Assembly (NCBI RefSeq): GCF_002564045.1
Contig: NZ_PDJK01000002.1
Span: forward strand, 62,001-126,000
Length of the DNA: 64,000 bases
From: Amycolatopsis sulphurea
GTDB lineage: Bacteria > Actinomycetota > Actinomycetes > Mycobacteriales > Pseudonocardiaceae
Direction of reading: 5' to 3'
The notes beneath the pieces are model-generated. The model saw nothing but the letters and a program-made list of their open reading frames with translations, searched no databases and was not told the DNA's origin. Positions 16,741 to 27,108 of the stretch are shown here, one piece after another. How positions within the stretch are numbered: position 1 is the first letter of the stretch; every line of letters begins with the position of its first letter. Position numbers and translations under genes: made by a program.

Positions 16741-19700
16741 TCACTCCGGCGGCGTGATCGGCCGCAACCGGCGCGGACCGGTGTCGGGGCGCGTCGGCGG
16801 CGGGCCGAGCACCATCCGGGCGTTGGCCACGAACGCGCCGTCCGGCGAAGCGAGGATCGGGTCCAGCGCGAGCGAGCGGACCTCCGGGTTGTCCTCCGCG
16901 AGCGCGGCCACCCGCAGGACCATGTCCTGCAACGCGGCCAGATCCGCCGGTTCGTCACCGCGATACCCGGTCAGCAGCGGCGAGGTACGCGGCTCCCGGA
17001 TCAGCGTCGCGGCGTCCACATCGGTCAGCGGCACCGCCCGGTAGGCCCGATCCCCCAGCAGCGTGCTGACCAGACCGGAAAGCCCGAACGACACGAGCGT
17101 GCCGAAGGAAGGGTCGTCCTGCAGGCCGATCACGCAGGACAGGCCTTTCGGCGCCATCCGCTGCACATACACGTCGTCATCGCCGGAAACCGCGCACAAG
17201 TTGCGGTAAGCGACCCGGACCGAGTCCTCGGACGTGAGATCCAGCCGTACCCCGGCGAGGTCCGGCCGTCCGCGCAAACGCTCGTCGAACGCCTTGAGCG
17301 TGACCGGGTAGCCCAGCTCCCCGGCCGCCGCGGCCGCATCGTCCACACTGGACACCACGCGGAACGGGACCACGTCCACGCCGTAACAGCCGAGCAACCG
17401 CACCACATCGTCGTCGGACAGCAACGTCGCGGTGCCGTCCCCGGGCAGCAGCTCGCGCACGAGTTCCTGAGCCTGCTCGACATGCAGCCCGGCCGGCCGC
17501 ACCAGCGTGCCCTGTGGACGCTGTCGCCACGCCGCGTACCGGACCACGCGAGCCAGCGCGTTCACCGCGCGTTCCGGGCTGGGATAGGACGGGATCGACC
17601 CGCGCACCGGGACGCCGTCCTCCGACAGCACTGCCAGCTCGTCCGGAATCCCTTCCGCGGCAAGGAAAGTGGAAACGATCGGTTTCGTCTGCTCCTGCGC
17701 CTGCACGACTTCCCTGAGTGCGCGGGCGTACGCCGTGCCGGGAATCGCCACCGGCGGCGCGAACACCACGATCAGCGCGTCGGTGTCGGCCGAGTCCAGC
17801 GCGTCACGGACCGCCGCGGCGAACTCGTCCGGCCCGGCCTGGGGTCCCACGTCGACCGGTTCGAAGGCAGGCCGCAGCCCCTCGGCTCGCGCGGTGTCCG
17901 CCGCCAGCAACCCGATCGCACTGGAATTGCCGACGATGCCGATCCGCGGCCCCGCGGGCAACGGCTGGTGCGCGAACACCAGCGCGGTGTCGAACAGCTG
18001 CGCCAGCGATTCGACCCGGACCACCCCGGCGTGTTCGAACAACGCCTGCACACTCGCCTCGTCGACCTCGGCCGAGGTCGCCGCCAGCTGCGGGCGCACC
18101 GCGTGCCGCCCGGACTTCACCGCGACGATCGGCTTGGACCGTGCCAGCCTCCGCGCGAGCCGGGCGAACTTGCGCGGGTTGCCGAACGATTCCAGGTACA
18201 GCAGCACAAGGTCGGTCTCCGGATCGGTCTCCCAGAACTGCAGCAGATCGTTGCCGGACACGTCGGCGCGGTTGCCCGCGGAGACGAATGTGGACACTCC
18301 GAGCCCGCGTGCGCCCGCGTCGGCGAGGATCGCCGTGCCAAGCGCGCCGGACTGGCAGAAGAACCCCGTTCGCCCGCGTTTCGGCAGCCGGGGCGCGAGG
18401 GTGGCGTTGAGCCGGACGCCCGGGGCGGTGTTGAGCACCCCGAGCGCGTTCGGCCCGACCACCCGCATCCCGTGCGCCCGCGCCTCCCCCACCAGCCGCA
18501 GCTCAGCGTGCAGTCCCAGCGGCCCGGATTCGGCGAACCCGCCGGACACGATCACCAGCGTCTTGACCCCCTTGGCGAAGCACGCGTCGAGCACCGCTTC
18601 GACGGCTTCCGCCGGCACCGCGACCAGCGCGAGATCGACCGGATCCGGGATGTCCAGCACCGACGGATACGCCCGCACCCCGCGCACCGACCGGTGTTCG
18701 GGGTTGACCGGATAGACGGTCCCCGCGAAGTCCGCGACGAGCAGGTTCGCGAACGCCACGTGCCCGACCTTCGCCGGATCCACGGACGCCCCGATCACCG
18801 CCACCGACGCCGGATGCAGCAAATTGTGCACACTGCGTGCCTCGGCCGCCTGCTCCCGCGCCCGCGCCACCGCCAGCGATTCCTCCGTCGGGTCGATGTC
18901 GAATTCGAGGTGCAGCACCCCTTCCTCGATGGCCCGGCTGACCTGATAGCCGGCGTCCCGGAACACCCGCACCATCGCCGCGTTCTCGCTCAGCACCTCG
19001 GCGACGAACCGCCGCACCCCGCGCTCCGAGGCCGCCGCGGCCAGATGCTCCAGCAGAATCGACCCGAGCCCCCGCCCCTGATGCCCGTCGTCGACGAGGA
19101 ACGCCACCTCCGCCGACGGCCCCCCATCCAGCCGCTCGTACCGCCCCACCGCGACCACGTCGTCCCCCAGCAACGCGACGAACGCGACCCGGTCGTGATG
19201 GTCCACAGTGGAGAAATGCTCGAGATCCCGGGCCGGAATCCGCGGGTAGGCGCCGAAATAGCGGAAGTACCGGCTCCGCTCGGACAACCGGCCGTGCAAC
19301 GCCACCAGCCCCGCGGCATCGCTCGGCACGATGGGCCGGACATGCACCGTGCCCCCATCGGACAGGACGACGTCGGCCTCCCAGGCCCGGGGGTAGTCGA
19401 AGGGGTCGCGGCGGGTTTCGGTCGGCTCAGCCGGCCCGGTCGGTTTGGGCGGCTCGGCCCTCCCGCTCGGCTCGCTCGGTCCAGTCTGCCCCCTCGGCTC
19501 ACTCGGTCCAGTCTGCACGCTCGGCTCACTCGGCCCGGCCAGTCCCCTCGGCTCGCTTGGTCCAGTCGGCTCGGCCGCCCCAGCCGGCTCGCCCAGCTCG
19601 GTCGACTCGCCCGGTCCGGTCGGCCCGCCCAGCTCGCCCGGTCCGGTCGACTCGGTCGGTCCGGTCGACTCGGTCGGTCTAGTCGGTCCGACTGCGGCAG

Positions 19701-19956
19701 CCTCGACGGTCCCCTCAGCCTCTCCGCCCGTTTCACTCGCACTGGCCTCACCGAATCCGCCGGTCTCCGCGGCATCGTGACCGGCGGCGGCATCACCGAC
19801 AGCGCCGGGATCACCGGCCTCGTGTGCCCCGCGGCTCGCGCCGGCCCCCTCGGCCGCGCCGGCGTCGCACCTGGCCGCCCCGAGTGGGCCGGAAGCGGGG
19901 TCGGCGGGCGCCCGGTGAGCGGGGTGCTCCGGTGGATCGGCCGAGTCGTCGGGCAT
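16741..19956 (-). CDS. pat: GNAT/acyl-CoA synthetase fusion, protein lysine acetyltransferase (Pat type)
   Basis: A 1071-residue protein. Residues 1-175 are a low-complexity extension of degenerate TGPSEP-type repeats. Residues about 185-340 form a GNAT acetyltransferase (HVRPIVPSDAAGLVALH, then the acetyl-CoA loop GHQGRGLGS). From about 350 a CoA-binding and NDP-forming acyl-CoA synthetase region follows (AVIGASVDPAKVGH, CQSGALGTAILADAG), and the C-terminal part is an ATP-grasp-like subdomain. The N-terminal placement of GNAT is as in Streptomyces PatA. Family members acetylate acetyl-CoA synthetase and other enzymes. It starts 2 nt after the acuC stop, so writer and eraser share one transcript. 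Confidence 0.88.
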   Translation of the reverse strand: MPDDSADPPEHPAHRAPADPASGPLGAARCDAGAAEGAGASRGAHEAGDPGAVGDAAAGHDAAETGGFGEASASETGGEAEGTVEAAAVGPTRPTESTGPTESTGPGELGGPTGPGESTELGEPAGAAEPTGPSEPRGLAGPSEPSVQTGPSEPRGQTGPSEPSGRAEPPKPTGPAEPTETRRDPFDYPRAWEADVVLSDGGTVHVRPIVPSDAAGLVALHGRLSERSRYFRYFGAYPRIPARDLEHFSTVDHHDRVAFVALLGDDVVAVGRYERLDGGPSAEVAFLVDDGHQGRGLGSILLEHLAAAASERGVRRFVAEVLSENAAMVRVFRDAGYQVSRAIEEGVLHLEFDIDPTEESLAVARAREQAAEARSVHNLLHPASVAVIGASVDPAKVGHVAFANLLVADFAGTVYPVNPEHRSVRGVRAYPSVLDIPDPVDLALVAVPAEAVEAVLDACFAKGVKTLVIVSGGFAESGPLGLHAELRLVGEARAHGMRVVGPNALGVLNTAPGVRLNATLAPRLPKRGRTGFFCQSGALGTAILADAGARGLGVSTFVSAGNRADVSGNDLLQFWETDPETDLVLLYLESFGNPRKFARLARRLARSKPIVAVKSGRHAVRPQLAATSAEVDEASVQALFEHAGVVRVESLAQLFDTALVFAHQPLPAGPRIGIVGNSSAIGLLAADTARAEGLRPAFEPVDVGPQAGPDEFAAAVRDALDSADTDALIVVFAPPVAIPGTAYARALREVVQAQEQTKPIVSTFLAAEGIPDELAVLSEDGVPVRGSIPSYPSPERAVNALARVVRYAAWRQRPQGTLVRPAGLHVEQAQELVRELLPGDGTATLLSDDDVVRLLGCYGVDVVPFRVVSSVDDAAAAAGELGYPVTLKAFDERLRGRPDLAGVRLDLTSEDSVRVAYRNLCAVSGDDDVYVQRMAPKGLSCVIGLQDDPSFGTLVSFGLSGLVSTLLGDRAYRAVPLTDVDAATLIREPRTSPLLTGYRGDEPADLAALQDMVLRVAALAEDNPEVRSLALDPILASPDGAFVANARMVLGPPPTRPDTGPRRLRPITPPE

Positions 19957-19958
19957 GG

Positions 19959-21122
19959 TCAGTCCCTCGGGTCATCCGGGTCCAGGCCGTGCAGCGGGAA
20001 GACGGCACGGCGGGTGTCGCGAATGGCGATGTCCACCGGTTCGTCGGCGGCGTCGCCCCAGTGTTTGAAGGTGGTGTCCTTTTCGTCCGTCATGGCGCGG
20101 GGAATTCTCGCGGCGGGGGCGGCCCGGCCTACCGTGGTGGTCCAGTTCGGGGGGAGCGGCGTCTCCGGCGGGACGTCCCGGTCGAGGACGGTGGCCAGCA
20201 GGTGCGTCCACGACCGCGGGACGACGCGGATCAGCTGGTAGCCCCCGCCTCCGACGGCCAGCCAGCGACCGTCCGCATAGCGTTCGGCGAGGTCGCGCAA
20301 GGTGCAGTAGATGGCGCGATGCCCGTCGACCGAAAGTGATAGGTCTGCGAGTGGGTCTTCCTCGTGCGAATCGACCCCGCATTGGGTGACGAGCAGCTGA
20401 GGACGGAACTGCTCCAGCAGCGAAGGCACCACCGCCTGGAACGCGCGCAGCCATCCGGGGTCACGGGTTCCCGGCGGCAGCGGGATATTCACCGCGGTGC
20501 CATCGCGACCGGTCTCCGCGGCGTAGCCGGTGCCGGGCCAGAGGGTGAACGGGTGCTGGTGCAGCGACATGGTCAGCACGCGGGGGTCGTCGTAGAAGGC
20601 GGCTTGCACGCCGTCGCCGTGGTGCACGTCGGTGTCGACGTAGGCGATGCGGTCGAAACCGTGGTCGAGCAGCCAGGAAATGGCGATCGCGCAGTCGTTG
20701 TAGATACAGAACCCGGCGGCATGGTCGCGCATCGCGTGGTGCAGCCCGCCCGCGATGTTCACCGCGCGCCGCGCCGCGCCGTCGGCGATCTTCCGGGCGG
20801 CCAGCAAAGTCGAGCCGACGACCAGCGCGGACGCCTCGTGCATCCCGTTGAACACCGGGTTGTCCGTGGTGCCCAGCCCGTGCCCGACGTCCCAGCCGAC
20901 CTCCGGTGCCTCCCGCACCGCGGCAAGGTATTCGGGGACGTGCACTCGCAGCAGTTCCTCGTCCCCGGCGGCAGAAGGCACGAGCAAGTCCACCCCGTCC
21001 AGGACGCCCAGCTCGGTGGCCAGCCGGATGGTCAGCTCCAGCCGCACGGGGTTGAACGGGTGGTCCCCGCCGAGGTCGTACCCCAGCAGCGCGGCATCCC
21101 AGACAACGGCACGCGAGGACAT
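19959..21122 (-). CDS. acuC: AcuC-type class I histone deacetylase-like protein deacetylase
   Basis: A 387-residue zinc-dependent deacylase. The HDAC motifs are visible: GGLHHAMRDHAAGFCIYNDCA near residue 130 in part, the metal-binding YVDTDVHHGDG near 168, TQCGVDSHEEDPL near 250 and the GGGGYQL loop near 297. AcuC removes acetyl groups from acetyl-CoA synthetase in Bacillus. ATG start at 21122 is preferred to the open frame running to 21269, which has no typical coding character. The gene heads a two-gene operon with pat. Confidence 0.9.
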   Translation of the reverse strand: MSSRAVVWDAALLGYDLGGDHPFNPVRLELTIRLATELGVLDGVDLLVPSAAGDEELLRVHVPEYLAAVREAPEVGWDVGHGLGTTDNPVFNGMHEASALVVGSTLLAARKIADGAARRAVNIAGGLHHAMRDHAAGFCIYNDCAIAISWLLDHGFDRIAYVDTDVHHGDGVQAAFYDDPRVLTMSLHQHPFTLWPGTGYAAETGRDGTAVNIPLPPGTRDPGWLRAFQAVVPSLLEQFRPQLLVTQCGVDSHEEDPLADLSLSVDGHRAIYCTLRDLAERYADGRWLAVGGGGYQLIRVVPRSWTHLLATVLDRDVPPETPLPPNWTTTVGRAAPAARIPRAMTDEKDTTFKHWGDAADEPVDIAIRDTRRAVFPLHGLDPDDPRD

Positions 21123-21497
21123 GCCCCGCACTGTACTGGCCGATCGCCGCCCCGGCCCGGTGCCGACGGTCTGATACGCCCGGCCGGGACGGCTCCGGCA
21201 GCGCGACCGGACCGTGCCCTGGGCCTCGTCGCCGAGCATCGTCTCGACCCGGCCGCCGCGTCGATGCACGCGATCTGCTGCGGCTCCAAGCTCGCTGGTG
21301 ACGCAGCCCGCGGCGATTCAGTGATTGGCCCTGGCGGCGGGGTTGGTCGTCGCGCGGTGATACGTCGTGTGTGGCTGTCCTGGCAGTAGCGCGCCGGTGC
21401 ACGGCGCGCCGATCAGGACGTACCGCCGCACATCTGTGAACACAGGTGGCAACGCGCACGGCCGATCACCGCCACAATGCCCGGCGCAGCAACGGTT
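21123..21497. other. 375-nt gap containing a GC-rich hairpin
   Basis: Holds the presumed acuC promoter and the end of the rhodanese unit. A perfect 7-bp stem GCGCGCC (21389-21395) with GGCGCGC (21403-21409) and 7-nt loop lies about 90 nt past the rhodanese stop and may terminate it. No gene with credible coding bias is seen. Confidence 0.45.
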
Positions 21498-22346
21498 TCA
21501 GCCACGATCAGACCCGGTCGCGGCCGGACGCTCCGGATCGCGTGACCAGTGCGACCACGAACCCGCGTACAGCGCGGCAGGCACGGCATGCCCGGCAACC
21601 TCCAGCGCGAGCACGACCGAAGACGCCGTGACACCCGAACCGCAGTAGGCGCCGACCGGGGCGTCCGCGCTCAGGCCGAGCGCCGCGAACCGCTCGGCGA
21701 GTTCGCCCGGCGAGCGCCACCGCCCGTCCACACCGGTGTGCTCGGACGTCGGCGCGCTGACCGCACCCGGGATGTGTCCGGCCCGCGGGTCGATCGGCTC
21801 GGTCTCGCCGGTGTAGCGGACGTGGGCCCGCGCATCGAACAGCACGCCCTCGCGAGCCAGCGCGGCCGCGGCGTTGGCCGTCAGCACGGGCATGGCCCCC
21901 GGCCGGACCTCGATGTTTCCCGGCTCCGGGGACGGCATCTCGGTGGTCACCGGATGCCCTTCCGCCTGCCACGCCGCGTATCCACCGTCGAGCACTGCCA
22001 CCTCGCGGTGCCCGGCCCAGCGCAGCAACCACCACGCCCGGGCCGCGACGGACCCGTCCGCGTCGTCGTACACGACCACCGGCTGTCCCGTGCGCACCCC
22101 GGCTTTCCGCAGCGCCCGCTGCAGATCGGCAGCCTCGGGGAGGGGATGCCGGCCACCTTCGCCGGACGGCGCGGCAAGCACCGTGTCCAGGTCCGTGAAC
22201 ACCGCGCCGGGCACGTGTCCTTCGCGGTAGGACTCGGCCCCGGGCGGTCCTCCCAGCCTCCAGCGGACGTCGAGGACGACGGGACGCCCAGAGCAGGGGA
22301 AGGCCGCGAGCCCGGCGGGCGAGATCAGCGCATGCATGGCCTCCAT
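21498..22346 (-). CDS. sseA: Tandem-rhodanese sulfurtransferase (thiosulfate/3-mercaptopyruvate type)
   Basis: A 282-residue two-domain rhodanese. The inactive N-terminal domain has GHVPGAVFTDLD and VVVYDDADGSVAARAWWLL; the C-terminal domain carries AGHIPGAVSAP and the active-site loop YCGSGVTAS with the catalytic Cys near residue 240. The CGSGVTA loop is the form of 3-mercaptopyruvate sulfurtransferases. Start is uncertain: ATG at 22346 and ATG at 22337 both fit, and the frame is open further upstream. It is divergent from ideR with about 130 nt between. Confidence 0.87.
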   Translation of the reverse strand: MEAMHALISPAGLAAFPCSGRPVVLDVRWRLGGPPGAESYREGHVPGAVFTDLDTVLAAPSGEGGRHPLPEAADLQRALRKAGVRTGQPVVVYDDADGSVAARAWWLLRWAGHREVAVLDGGYAAWQAEGHPVTTEMPSPEPGNIEVRPGAMPVLTANAAAALAREGVLFDARAHVRYTGETEPIDPRAGHIPGAVSAPTSEHTGVDGRWRSPGELAERFAALGLSADAPVGAYCGSGVTASSVVLALEVAGHAVPAALYAGSWSHWSRDPERPAATGSDRG

Positions 22347-22475
22347 CCTGCAGGTCCGGCGCAGGTTCACGCACCGCGGCCGGACTTTTCCGCACGGCCG
22401 GGTTGTTACCCCCACGCGTGCCATCGCACCCGGAGCCAGCGACTACGATGAGCTACGCGGACGAAGGGGACAGGC

Positions 22476-23171
22476 GTGAACGATCTCATCGACACCACCG
22501 AGATGTACTTGCGTACGATCTACGAACTCGAGGAAGAAGGTGTCGTCCCGCTGCGGGCCCGGATCGCGGAACGGCTGCAGCAGAGCGGCCCGACGGTGAG
22601 CCAGACCGTGGCCAGGATGGAACGCGACGGCCTGGTCGTCGTCGCGGACGATCGGCACCTGCAGCTCACCGACCACGGTCGCGAGCTGGCCATCGCCGTG
22701 ATGCGCAAGCACCGCCTCGCCGAGCGCCTCCTGGTCGACGTGATCGGCCTGGAGTGGGAGCACGTGCACAACGAGGCATGCCGCTGGGAGCACGTGATGA
22801 GCGAGGCCGTGGAGCGCAAGCTGGTCAAGCTCCTCGACCACCCGACCACCTCGCCCTATGGCAACCCCATCCCGGGCCTGGACAAGCTCGGCGACGGCGA
22901 ACCGGCACCGCCGGCGGAGTCCGATCTGGTCCGGCTCGACGAGCTGGCCCGCACCGGCGGCGGCGAGGCGGAGATCCGCCGCATCGCCGAGCACGTACAG
23001 CTCGACGAATCGCTGCTCACCGAGCTCAAGTCGGTCGGCATCGTGCCCGGCGGGCTGGTCAAGGTGGGCAAGGTGAGCGGGGGCAGCGTGACCATCCAGG
23101 TCACCGGCACCGGCAGTTCCGCGCAGGTCTCGGCCTCCGCGCTGCATGCCGTGCTGGCGCTCGCCAGGTGA
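22476..23171 (+). CDS. ideR: Iron-dependent repressor IdeR (DtxR family)
   Basis: A 231-residue metalloregulator. It starts [22 protein letters not shown], followed by the helix-turn-helix ([23 protein letters not shown]), the dimer/metal region with CRWEHVMSE containing Cys and His-type ligands near residue 105, and a C-terminal SH3-like domain ([18 protein letters not shown]). Full-length and very close to mycobacterial IdeR. GTG start at 22476 with AAGGGG upstream. It overlaps galK as GTGA, so iron regulator and galactokinase are co-translated; in Corynebacterium dtxR is likewise next to galE. Confidence 0.95.
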   Translation: MNDLIDTTEMYLRTIYELEEEGVVPLRARIAERLQQSGPTVSQTVARMERDGLVVVADDRHLQLTDHGRELAIAVMRKHRLAERLLVDVIGLEWEHVHNEACRWEHVMSEAVERKLVKLLDHPTTSPYGNPIPGLDKLGDGEPAPPAESDLVRLDELARTGGGEAEIRRIAEHVQLDESLLTELKSVGIVPGGLVKVGKVSGGSVTIQVTGTGSSAQVSASALHAVLALAR

Positions 23172-24352
23172 GCCCCGCGACCGACGCGGCCGCAGCGTTC
23201 CACCGCGTCCACGGGCGGCCCCCGGCCGGGGTCTGGTCCGCGCCGGGACGAGTGAACCTGATCGGCGAGCACACCGACTACAACGACGGGTTCGTGCTGC
23301 CGTTCGCCCTTCCCCACCGGCTCGCCTCGGCCGCCTCCCCTCGCGACGACGGCAAGCTCGGCGTCGCCACGCTCGGCGACGACGACCAGCTCCAGCACTC
23401 GGGCCTGCTCGACATCGCCACGCTCGCGCCCGGCTCGGTCGAAGGCTGGGCCGCCTACCCCGCGGGGGTCGCCTGGGTGCTGCGCGATCAGGGCTACGCC
23501 GGCGGCGCTGACGTGGTCATCGCCGGTGACGTGCCGTCCGGCGCGGGCCTGTCCTCCTCGCACGCACTCGAATGCGCGGTCTCGCTGGCCCTGCTCGGGG
23601 TGGCCGGAGTGGAACTCGACGGCAATGCGCCGGACACCCCGAGCCGCCCGCAGATCGCCCGGTGGGTGCAGCGCTCGGAGAACGACTTCGTCGGCGCCCC
23701 CACCGGCCTGCTCGACCAGACCGCTTCGCTGTGCTGCCAGGGCTCCCGCGTGCTCTTCCTCGACGTCCGCTCGGGCGAGCAGGAGCAGGTACCGTTCCCG
23801 CTGGCCGAGGCCGGGGTCCGCGTGCTGATCATGGACACCCGGACCAAGCATTCGCACGCCGGGGGCGGGTACGGCGAACGCCGCCGCGGTACCGAGCGCG
23901 CCGCCGACCTGCTCGGGGTCAAGGCGCTGCGCGATATCACCGTCGCGGGTCTGGGTGAGGCCCTCGCCCGGCTGCCGGAAGACCTCGCCCCGCTGGTCCG
24001 GCACGTGGTCACCGAGAACCAGCGCGTGCTCGACGTGGTCTCGTTGCTGCGCGCGGGAAAGCTGGCCGAGATCGGGCCGTACCTCGACGCCTCGCACGTG
24101 AGCATGCGCGACGACTACCGCATCTCCACGCCCGAACTCGACCTCGCGGTCGACTCCGCCCGGTCGGCGGGCGCCCTCGGCGCGCGGATGACCGGCGGCG
24201 GGTTCGGCGGTTCGGCGATCGCCCTGGTCCGGGAAGACGATCTCGCCGCGGTGCGCACCGCCGTCGAGGCCGCCTACGACCGGGCGCATCTGCGCCGTCC
24301 CCGGATGTTCACCGCGGTGCCCTCCCGGGGCGCCGGCCGCGACCAGGTCTGA
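23168..24352 (+). CDS. galK: Galactokinase
   Basis: A 394-residue GHMP kinase that phosphorylates galactose at C1 in the Leloir pathway. The galactokinase signature [20 protein letters not shown] is at residues about 27-46, the ATP-binding [16 protein letters not shown] near 120, and the C-terminal [13 protein letters not shown] motif near 345. The GTG start at 23168 overlaps the ideR stop. A strong terminator follows, so galE is probably transcribed separately or by read-through. Confidence 0.95.
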   Translation: MSPATDAAAAFHRVHGRPPAGVWSAPGRVNLIGEHTDYNDGFVLPFALPHRLASAASPRDDGKLGVATLGDDDQLQHSGLLDIATLAPGSVEGWAAYPAGVAWVLRDQGYAGGADVVIAGDVPSGAGLSSSHALECAVSLALLGVAGVELDGNAPDTPSRPQIARWVQRSENDFVGAPTGLLDQTASLCCQGSRVLFLDVRSGEQEQVPFPLAEAGVRVLIMDTRTKHSHAGGGYGERRRGTERAADLLGVKALRDITVAGLGEALARLPEDLAPLVRHVVTENQRVLDVVSLLRAGKLAEIGPYLDASHVSMRDDYRISTPELDLAVDSARSAGALGARMTGGGFGGSAIALVREDDLAAVRTAVEAAYDRAHLRRPRMFTAVPSRGAGRDQV

Positions 24353-24367
24353 CCACACCGACAATCT

Positions 24368-24408
24368 CCTCGGCCCCGCCACCGGACGCCACGGTGGCGG
24401 GGCCGAGG
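24368..24408 (+). terminator. Hairpin terminator after galK
   Basis: Perfect 16-bp stem (CCTCGGCCCCGCCACC at 24368-24383 with 24393-24408), 9-nt loop, 16 nt past the galK stop. No U-tract follows. Confidence 0.85.
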
Positions 24409-24501
24409 TGTCTGCCGGAACAACCCCCGGAAGAAGCGGCGCGCCCGGTGCGGGGAACACTGTGCGGCACGGTCATCGCTCCTCATCAGAAAGGCCCAGA
24501 C

Positions 24502-25485
24502 GTGTCGGACCAGCAGAACCCCCTGAAACTGATCGTGACGGGCGGCGCGGGGTACGTGGGCAGCGTATGCGCGGCCCGGCTGATCGAAACCGGGCACGAG
24601 GTCACCGTCGTCGACGACCTCTCCACCGGGCACGCCGACGCCGTGCACCCGAACGCTCGCTTCGTCCAGGGTGACGCCGCCGAGGTGGCCGCGGACATCC
24701 TCGGCGAAGGGTTCGACGGGGTGCTGCACTTCGCGGCCAAATCGCTCGTGGGCGAGTCGATGACCGATCCGGCGAAGTACTGGGAAGGCAACGTCGTCAC
24801 CTCGCTGCGGCTGCTGGAGGCCATGCAGGCCAACGGCACGCCGCGGCTGGTGTTCTCCTCGACGGCCGCGACGTACGGCCAGCCCGAGGTGTCGCCGATC
24901 CAGGAAACGGCGCCAACCCAGCCGACCAACACCTACGGCGCCTCGAAGCTCGCCATCGATCACGCCATCACCAGCTTTGCTCGCGCCCACGGCCTGGCCG
25001 CAGTGAGCCTGCGCTACTTCAACGTGGCAGGCGCGTACGGCTCGTTCGGTGAACGGCACACCACCGAAACCCATCTGATCCCCCTCGTTCTCCAGGTCGC
25101 CTCCGGCGACCGCGAACACATCTCCCTTTACGGGGACGACTACCCCACCCCGGACCGGACAGCGGTCCGCGACTACATCCACGTGGTCGACCTCGCCGAC
25201 GCGCACCTGCTGGCCCTGCAGCACGCCACCGCCGGCGCGCACCGCATCTACAACCTGGGCAGCGGCACCGGGTTCTCCGTGCTGGAGGTCGTGGAGTCCT
25301 GCCGCCGGGTGACCGGGCACGCGATCCCCGCCGTGGTCGCTCCCCGCCGGGCGGGTGACCCGGCGGTCCTCGTCGCGTCGAGCGCGAAGGCCGGGGAGGA
25401 ACTCGGCTGGGCCCCGAAGCGGACCGACCTGGACGGCATCGTGGCCGACGCGTGGGAGTTCACCCAGGCCCGCCAGCGCTCCTGA
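24502..25485 (+). CDS. galE: UDP-glucose 4-epimerase
   Basis: A 327-residue short-chain dehydrogenase/reductase of the extended type. The NAD-binding loop [10 protein letters not shown] is at residues 11-20, the catalytic Ser in [10 protein letters not shown] near 118, and the YGASK pair of Tyr and Lys near 143. It interconverts UDP-galactose and UDP-glucose, completing the Leloir pathway with galK and feeding cell-wall galactan. GTG start at 24502 with AGAAAGG 7 nt upstream; the longer frame from 24394 overlaps the terminator region. Confidence 0.94.
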   Translation: MSDQQNPLKLIVTGGAGYVGSVCAARLIETGHEVTVVDDLSTGHADAVHPNARFVQGDAAEVAADILGEGFDGVLHFAAKSLVGESMTDPAKYWEGNVVTSLRLLEAMQANGTPRLVFSSTAATYGQPEVSPIQETAPTQPTNTYGASKLAIDHAITSFARAHGLAAVSLRYFNVAGAYGSFGERHTTETHLIPLVLQVASGDREHISLYGDDYPTPDRTAVRDYIHVVDLADAHLLALQHATAGAHRIYNLGSGTGFSVLEVVESCRRVTGHAIPAVVAPRRAGDPAVLVASSAKAGEELGWAPKRTDLDGIVADAWEFTQARQRS

Positions 25486-25505
25486 CCCGGCGGGCACGCG
25501 ATCGT

Positions 25506-26591
25506 TCACGATTCCCCCGCCAAGCCCAGATCGACGCCCGTGGCGAGGGAGGCGAGCCCACCCAACCGTTCCGGGGCGATTCCGGTGTTCCAGGACGCGT
25601 GCAGAAGCCGCGCCAGCAGGCTGCTGGGATCGGCTTCGAGCGCGGCGGCCACGGCCATCCCCGCCAGCGCTCCCTCACCACGAAGCAATGTGGCGTAGGT
25701 GAGCAGGCAGGCTGCTTCGGCCTGATGGGGTGCGGGCAGTTCCTGTACCAGGGAGAGCCACACCTGCTCGGCTTCGCGGGCAAGCGGGCTTCCGACCGGG
25801 AGGGCCGTGGCGAGGCAGGCATCACGGATCGGCTTCAGACTGAGCGCGTGTGCCAGCCGGACGGCCTGTCTGTCACTGGGCGGCCCGAGTCTGGTGCGGT
25901 GGCGGAAGAATGCCGATCGGACCTCGGCTGCCGCGAGGTCGAGCAGGACGCGGTGCGGCATCTGCCGGCCCGCATGTTCCGGCGGCGCAGTGGTGATTTC
26001 CGGATCGCACAAGGGTGCGGGTGATCGCGCGAGGAGCGCGGCACGGCGAACGAGCGCCCGGGGCGAACGTGGACGGAGCAGGGCCGCGACCTCTTCACGA
26101 TCGCGGTAGACGACGAATCCTGCCCGCGTGGTGGCTGCCGCGACGACGGTGCCTTGCGGATCGGGCAGCACTCCGCCGCAATCGGGGTCCTGGTAGCACG
26201 CCCAAGGCGCGCCTGCCGCGGTTCTCGCCGTCCACAGTGGATGGAACAGCCGGAGACCGTGGTCTTCGAGGGCGCGGGCGAGCTCGGCGACGAAATCCGC
26301 GTGCGGTGGTCCGTTGTCGTCCGGGGTGCCGCCGATGAGGACGGCGGTGACCCCGGCGTGCTCTTCGCCGAGGAATCGGGAGGCGAGGGAATCTGCCTGC
26401 TCGGCAAGGAGTTCCCGCGGCGGGAGGTCGGCGCGCAGGATCAGTCCGACCGCGGTGCCGGGTACCCGGTGCCCGAGCAGGACGACGGAATCGGCCGGGT
26501 GGAAACCGAGCAGGTACGGGAGCGCCGCGATGATCTGGTCCGGAGCGCGGAGGGCGATGCGGTCGGCGCCGGGTGGGGTCGAGGTGGTCAC
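25506..26591 (-). CDS. DUF4192-domain protein, unknown function
   Basis: A 361-residue actinobacterial protein. It begins with ALRAPDQIIAALPYLLGFHPADSVVLLG, the typical DUF4192 opening, and continues through ARALEDHGLRLFHPLW and RDREEVAALLRPR to a helical C-terminal half (HQAEAACLLTYATLLRGEGALAG) that resembles helical repeats. GTG at 26591 is chosen; the longer frame upstream is Pro-rich and unlike coding sequence. It converges on galE with a 20-nt gap. The role is unknown. Confidence 0.85.
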   Translation of the reverse strand: MTTSTPPGADRIALRAPDQIIAALPYLLGFHPADSVVLLGHRVPGTAVGLILRADLPPRELLAEQADSLASRFLGEEHAGVTAVLIGGTPDDNGPPHADFVAELARALEDHGLRLFHPLWTARTAAGAPWACYQDPDCGGVLPDPQGTVVAAATTRAGFVVYRDREEVAALLRPRSPRALVRRAALLARSPAPLCDPEITTAPPEHAGRQMPHRVLLDLAAAEVRSAFFRHRTRLGPPSDRQAVRLAHALSLKPIRDACLATALPVGSPLAREAEQVWLSLVQELPAPHQAEAACLLTYATLLRGEGALAGMAVAAALEADPSSLLARLLHASWNTGIAPERLGGLASLATGVDLGLAGES

Positions 26592-27108
26592 GCACTCCAC
26601 TGTGCGCCGGGGATCGGGCTTTCGGGGCGGTGGCGGGAAATCTGTGGACAGGGTGGGTGGTTGTGGACAGCTGCGGTGGTGGGTCGGGGTTCGGGCGGGA
26701 ATTGTCGGTGGGGTGTGCATGGGGTGACGTGGTCGCCGTTCGGGGAGGCGCGGGCAGGTGGGATTGTGGCTGCCGGTGGGACGGGAAGGCGCGGTGCTGG
26801 ACGCGGTGGGCTTCTGCCGGGCGGCGAGGTGCCAGCGGTGGCGAGTTGTTCGAGCGCAAGGGTTTTCGTCGGGAATGGGTGGTGACGAGTGGGCAAGCCG
26901 GAGCGAGGAGGGGCGGGGCGGGCGACCCAGAAACCGACGAGGCGGGGCGGCTCAGAACACGGCGGGGGCGAGGCGACCCAGAGCACGACCGGGGGACCCA
27001 AACGGCGGGGAAAACCCAGGAACGCTGGGGCGGGACAAAGAGGACACCCAGCATGCCCCGAAGCCAGGCCACAACAACCGGCACCACCCACTCGACCGCG
27101 CCCCGAAC
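26592..27108. other. Non-coding region upstream of two divergent units
   Basis: About 520 nt without a credible gene; long open frames here are products of high GC. Two copies of TGTGGACAG (26643-26651 and 26662-26670), 19 nt apart, resemble actinomycete DnaA boxes and lie in the presumed promoter of the DUF4192 gene. Nothing else is recognised. Confidence 0.5.
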
